Source: Roseibium marinum (lineage in GTDB: Bacteria > Pseudomonadota > Alphaproteobacteria > Rhizobiales > Stappiaceae). Taken from it: a DNA stretch of 64,000 nucleotides. Each line of letters begins with the position of its first letter. Within the stretch, counting starts at the first letter, position 1. Location of the stretch: NCBI RefSeq assembly GCF_002906165.1, contig NZ_PPCN01000016.1, positions 31,784 to 95,783 on the forward strand, in the 5' to 3' direction. This document shows positions 61,414 through 64,000 of this stretch, piece by piece. A program made the translations under genes and the position numbers. Below the pieces are notes generated by a model. The model did not search any database, was not told where the DNA came from, and was given only the letters and a program-made list of their open reading frames with translations.

Positions 61414-62109
61414 ATGAAAACCATCGGACTGCTGGGCGGCATGAGCTGGGAGAGCACCGCCATCTATTACCAGATGCTCAACCGCATGGCGCGTGAGCGG
61501 CTCGGCGGGCTGCATTCAGCCAAATGCCTGCTCTGGTCCTTCGACTTCGCGGAGATCGAAGCCGCCCAGGCCGCAGGGGACTGGGACAAGGCCACGGAGC
61601 TGATGATCGACGCCGCCCGCAATCTGGAGCGCGGCGGGGCGCAGTGCCTGGTGATCTGCACCAATACCATGCACAAGATGGCAGGAGAGGTGCAGGCCGC
61701 GGTTTCAATGCCGCTGATCCACATCGCCGATGCAACGGCACCTGCGATCACGGAGGCCGGCTGCAAGGCGCCGCTGCTGCTGGCCACCGGCTATACGATG
61801 GAGCAGGATTTCTACAAGGGCCACCTGAAGGACCGGCACGGCATAAACGTCCGAGTGCCGGAGGCGGACGCCCGGGAGGAGATCCACCGGATCATTTACG
61901 AGGAACTCTGCCGCGGCGAAATCTGGGCGGATTCCAAGGAGACCTATCTGGAAGTGGTCGCCAGGGAAACGGCGCGCGGCGCGGACGGCGTGATCTTCGG
62001 CTGCACGGAAATCGGGCTACTGGTGAAGGCGGAGGATTTCGACATACCCGCCTTCGACACGACCGCGCTGCATGCGAAGGCGGCGCTCGATTTCGCGCTT
62101 GATGTCTAA
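61414..62109 (+). CDS. aspartate/glutamate racemase family protein
   Basis: 231 residues. Family motifs: 'MKTIGLLGGMSWESTAIYYQ', first catalytic Cys in 'CLVICTNTMHKM' (about residue 83), and second in 'GVIFGCTEIGLL' (about residue 194). Both cysteines of the two-base mechanism are present, so it should be active. It racemises aspartate or a related amino acid in the cytosol, as in YgeA-type broad-range racemases. Substrate not determinable here. Confidence 0.92.
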   Translation: MKTIGLLGGMSWESTAIYYQMLNRMARERLGGLHSAKCLLWSFDFAEIEAAQAAGDWDKATELMIDAARNLERGGAQCLVICTNTMHKMAGEVQAAVSMPLIHIADATAPAITEAGCKAPLLLATGYTMEQDFYKGHLKDRHGINVRVPEADAREEIHRIIYEELCRGEIWADSKETYLEVVARETARGADGVIFGCTEIGLLVKAEDFDIPAFDTTALHAKAALDFALDV

Positions 62110-62143
62110 CCCGTTCCGGCCGGCCCGGATCGCCGATCCATCT

Positions 62144-62164
62144 GTCCCGGCCTTGAGCCGGGAC
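62144..62164. repeat. REP-like 21-bp palindrome, second copy
   Basis: GTCCCGG-CCTTGAG-CCGGGAC, same arms as the copy at 42519-42539, 34 bases past the racemase stop. Confidence 0.6.
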
Positions 62165-62236
62165 CTATGGGCGCCGAGGAGACATAGTCTGCACCACGCG
62201 ACCTGCTTCGCGAGGTTTCTACATCAAATAGTGCAG

Positions 62237-62255
62237 ATTAAACGCGACACGTTCT
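62237..62255 (-). repeat. solo half of the GTGTCGCG repeat family
   Basis: Minus strand GAACGTGTCGCGTTTAATC, directly following the TA of the cupin gene's TAG stop. It matches the ends of the 111-bp element at 30612-30722 in the core GTGTCGC(G/A)TT(T/A)AA. Confidence 0.5.
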
Positions 62256-62820
62256 AGCCCGGGACCACGGGTTGAACGGGTGTATCCTGAGCTTCCCAAA
62301 GAGCGTGGAACTCCGGCAGGCCCAGGGTCGCCAGTGTCTCGTTGTCGGGACCCAGGATCTCGTAGATCATGCCGTCGGTGCCACGATTGCTGAACCAGGC
62401 GATGCAATCGACGTCGCCGCCGCCTTCCGTGTGCGGCGGACCGCCGGCCGGTTTTTCCACAAAGCTGGCTGTCGGCCGTATTTCGGTAAGCGACCCTTCC
62501 TCGTCATAAAGGCGCAATTCGCCCTGGATGATGAAGGTGCTGTAATCCGCGTGGTGACGGTGAAGCACAATACGTTGATTGGCTGCGAACTTCAGAAGGA
62601 GATCGACTGTCTTTGCCTCGGGATCGACCTTCAGAACGTGGTACCAGACATGATCGATGCCATCGAGGGTGTTCCAGGTCACATTGGACTGGTCGAATGT
62701 ACCTGCTGTCGCGTCTGCTGTCTGGGCCGCTGAAGCTGCGGTGCCGCCCAAGGCCACTGCCGCGGCAGCCGTGCCAATGCCGGTCAGCCCCTCGCGGCGC
62801 GTGAGTTTCGCTTTCGTCAT
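62254..62820 (-). CDS. exported cupin-domain protein
   Basis: 188 residues from 62820. The N-terminus has a twin-arginine-like signal 'LTRREGLTGIGTAAAAVALG', with cleavage near 'ASAAQ'. The cupin core reads 'RIVLHRHHADYSTFIIQGEL' (H-R-H-H), but the usual Glu four residues after HxH is absent; the second motif is 'PPHTEGGGDVDCIAWF'. Metal binding with fewer ligands or a non-enzymatic role is possible. Ligand unknown. It is divergent from an AraC-type regulator (111 bases), the likely controller. Confidence 0.8.
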   Translation of the reverse strand: MTKAKLTRREGLTGIGTAAAAVALGGTAASAAQTADATAGTFDQSNVTWNTLDGIDHVWYHVLKVDPEAKTVDLLLKFAANQRIVLHRHHADYSTFIIQGELRLYDEEGSLTEIRPTASFVEKPAGGPPHTEGGGDVDCIAWFSNRGTDGMIYEILGPDNETLATLGLPEFHALWEAQDTPVQPVVPG

Positions 62821-62931
62821 AGTTTCCTCCCTTCGGAATCGCATCCGAGTTGTTTTGCAACTTCATGGTTGCATACTGCACCTTTGAAATCTTGCCATTT
62901 GGTGCCATGCTGAGATCCGGGAGGCGGATCC

Positions 62932-63909
62932 ATGACGGGCTACACGCGCGCGAGCGCTCTGGGACCGATAACTGACTTCGTCGAGACGCGTGGCGGCTCG
63001 ATCGAACGGATATTCCGCCGTGTGGATTTGCCTTTGGCCCTGTTGGACAATCCTGATCTTCCCTTGCCGCTGAACGAACAATTCAAGGTGCTTCGTGAAG
63101 CCGGGCGAGAGATTGGCGATGCCTTCTTTGGTGCCGCGCTCGGACGTGTCGTGAGCATGAAAAAGCTGAGTGCTTTTGGAGCGTGGGTCAGCGGCGCACC
63201 GACGCTCGCGGGTGCCATTGACCGCTCCGGCCGAGGCCTCAATCGTTTTTTGCAGACCGCAACAGTTCTGAAGTTTGGGGTATGGGAAGGAAATGCGCGC
63301 TGGTCCATCGAGTTTCTCGATCCCGGCAAGGACGGGAGATTTCAAAATGAGCTGCTGGGCGTCAGTTACCTGATAGACGGGGTGCGCCATTTTGCGGGAA
63401 GCGCCTGGTCGCCAACGCTGGTCAGGTCCACCTGCGTCGGGGCGGCGCAGGCGGCGGCGCTGGAAAAGGTGTTTAAAGCACCGGTTCTGCACGATGCGCC
63501 GGTATCGGCCGTCGAATTCGACGTGGCTCTTCTTTCGGCAACGGGTCCGGCAAGGAAGAGACCCGACTTTGGTCTGGAACCACCGATCCCGCCCACTCTT
63601 GACCGGCGGGAGGACGTTGCGATGCTTTCGACCATTGCATTGCTGGAAGGCTATCCGAAGATCGACTGGGTGGCGCGCAAGCTGGACATGAGCCGCCGAT
63701 CCCTGCAACGCGCTCTGGACCGGGAGGGATGCAGCTTTTCGACTGTCCTGGAGGGGTTGTTGCAGGACCGGGCCATTGCTCTGCTGCGGTCGCGTAAACT
63801 GAGCCTGGCCGAAATCGCTCTGCACCTGGGGTACAGCGACAGCGCGCATTTCTCCCGCGCCTTTCGGCGTTGGACGGGCATGGCTCCTTCGCGATACATC
63901 GCCAACTAG
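62932..63909 (+). CDS. AraC-family transcriptional regulator
   Basis: 325 residues. The N-terminal 200 or so resemble the AraC 'arabinose-binding-like' type with 'ALGPITDFVETRGGSIERIF'. The C-terminal HTH pair is clear: 'KIDWVARKLDMSRRSLQRAL', then 'SLAEIALHLGYSDSAHFSRA', then 'FRRWTGMAPSRYI'. Probably regulates the divergent cupin gene. The TAG stop (CTAG context) is directly abutted by the end of an IS630-family element. Confidence 0.92.
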   Translation: MTGYTRASALGPITDFVETRGGSIERIFRRVDLPLALLDNPDLPLPLNEQFKVLREAGREIGDAFFGAALGRVVSMKKLSAFGAWVSGAPTLAGAIDRSGRGLNRFLQTATVLKFGVWEGNARWSIEFLDPGKDGRFQNELLGVSYLIDGVRHFAGSAWSPTLVRSTCVGAAQAAALEKVFKAPVLHDAPVSAVEFDVALLSATGPARKRPDFGLEPPIPPTLDRREDVAMLSTIALLEGYPKIDWVARKLDMSRRSLQRALDREGCSFSTVLEGLLQDRAIALLRSRKLSLAEIALHLGYSDSAHFSRAFRRWTGMAPSRYIAN

Positions 63910-64000
63910 AGCGCATCCGTTTTATGTTGGTTCATATCCGGCGGCAGCGAAGTAGTTGGCACATTCCTGTGGCTTGAAGTGGGCGCAGAGGTCACCAACG
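63909..64000. mobile_element. end of an IS630-family insertion sequence (cut by window edge)
   Basis: The element's terminal repeat appears to begin GAGCGCATCCGTTTTATGTT right after the TA of the AraC stop codon, in a CTAG target as known for IS630. Its inner part encodes the transposase C-terminus. The other end lies beyond the window, so the terminal repeat and TA duplication cannot be confirmed here. Confidence 0.7.
63922..64000 (-). CDS. IS630-family transposase, C-terminal fragment (continues past window)
   Basis: 25 codons plus stop, read on the minus strand and open at the window edge. The peptide VGDLCAHFKPQECANYFAAA followed by GYEPT matches the characteristic IS630-family C-terminus of the type 'DL...F.PQECANYF..AGY'. 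The catalytic DDE region is outside. Whether the copy is intact is unknown. Confidence 0.75.
   Translation of the reverse strand, partial: VGDLCAHFKPQECANYFAAAGYEPT

Overview
The window is a chromosomal segment of a high-GC alphaproteobacterium dominated by a large flagellar locus. The diagnostic genes are flaF/flbT, fliX, motE, cckA, an alphaproteobacterial DksA with a one-cysteine 'zinc finger', and FlgJ as a short rod-binding protein without a muramidase domain. TTAA-N7-TTAA (CtrA-type) boxes precede several flagellar genes. The lineage cannot be fixed from this sequence; the gene set fits Stappiaceae-like Hyphomicrobiales or Rhodospirillales-like groups.

Layout. 1-4.4 kb: flgE (3' end), flgK, flgL. 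4.6-11.4 kb (minus strand): flaF, flbT, three flagellin genes of 497 residues each, and flaG. 11.7-13.9 kb: a PadR regulator, a DUF1700/HAAS membrane protein and a serine hydrolase. 14.2-16.2 kb (minus): flgN-like, flgJ, flgI, divergent from fliX and dksA (16.5-17.5 kb). 17.6-19.4 kb: a lytic transglycosylase and a flavodoxin-fold quinone reductase. 19.6-22.9 kb (minus): flgF-flgG-flgA-flgH, divergent from fliL-fliM-DUF6468-motE and a 1420-residue AMIN/TPR protein (23.2-30.6 kb). 30.8-34.4 kb (minus): a DUF2336 protein and fliO-fliP, divergent from flgB-flgC-fliE-fliQ-fliR-flhB-cckA (34.8-41.2 kb).

After cckA come non-flagellar genes. 41.2-44.1 kb is a phospholipid cassette (VTT/DedA-like protein, PlsC-type acyltransferase, YnbB-like cytidylyltransferase, YnbA-like CDP-alcohol transferase). 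Then follow a trypsin-like peptidase, a lipoprotein, a three-gene coiled-coil/membrane module of unknown function (46.3-50.0 kb) and a divergent MscS-type channel. Next are psuG/psuK (pseudouridine breakdown), recA, alaS, a cyclic-nucleotide-type K+ channel, a periplasmic protein, an Asp/Glu racemase, a cupin with its likely AraC regulator, and the 3' end of an IS630-family insertion sequence at the right edge.

Regulation is unusually readable. Five CtrA-type boxes (three flagellins, fliL, flgB), four 13-bp GGCAA-N3-TTGCC palindromes in the three divergent flagellar intergenic regions, and two sigma-54-type promoters (flgI, flgF) outline a Caulobacter-like CtrA/FlbD/sigma-54 hierarchy, with cckA in the same locus. 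Mobile DNA is limited to a 179-bp MITE between fliQ and fliR, palindromic repeats, and the IS630 end. Several of these begin exactly in TAG stop codons. fliF, fliG, fliH, fliN, flhA, flgD, flbD and motAB are not in the window.
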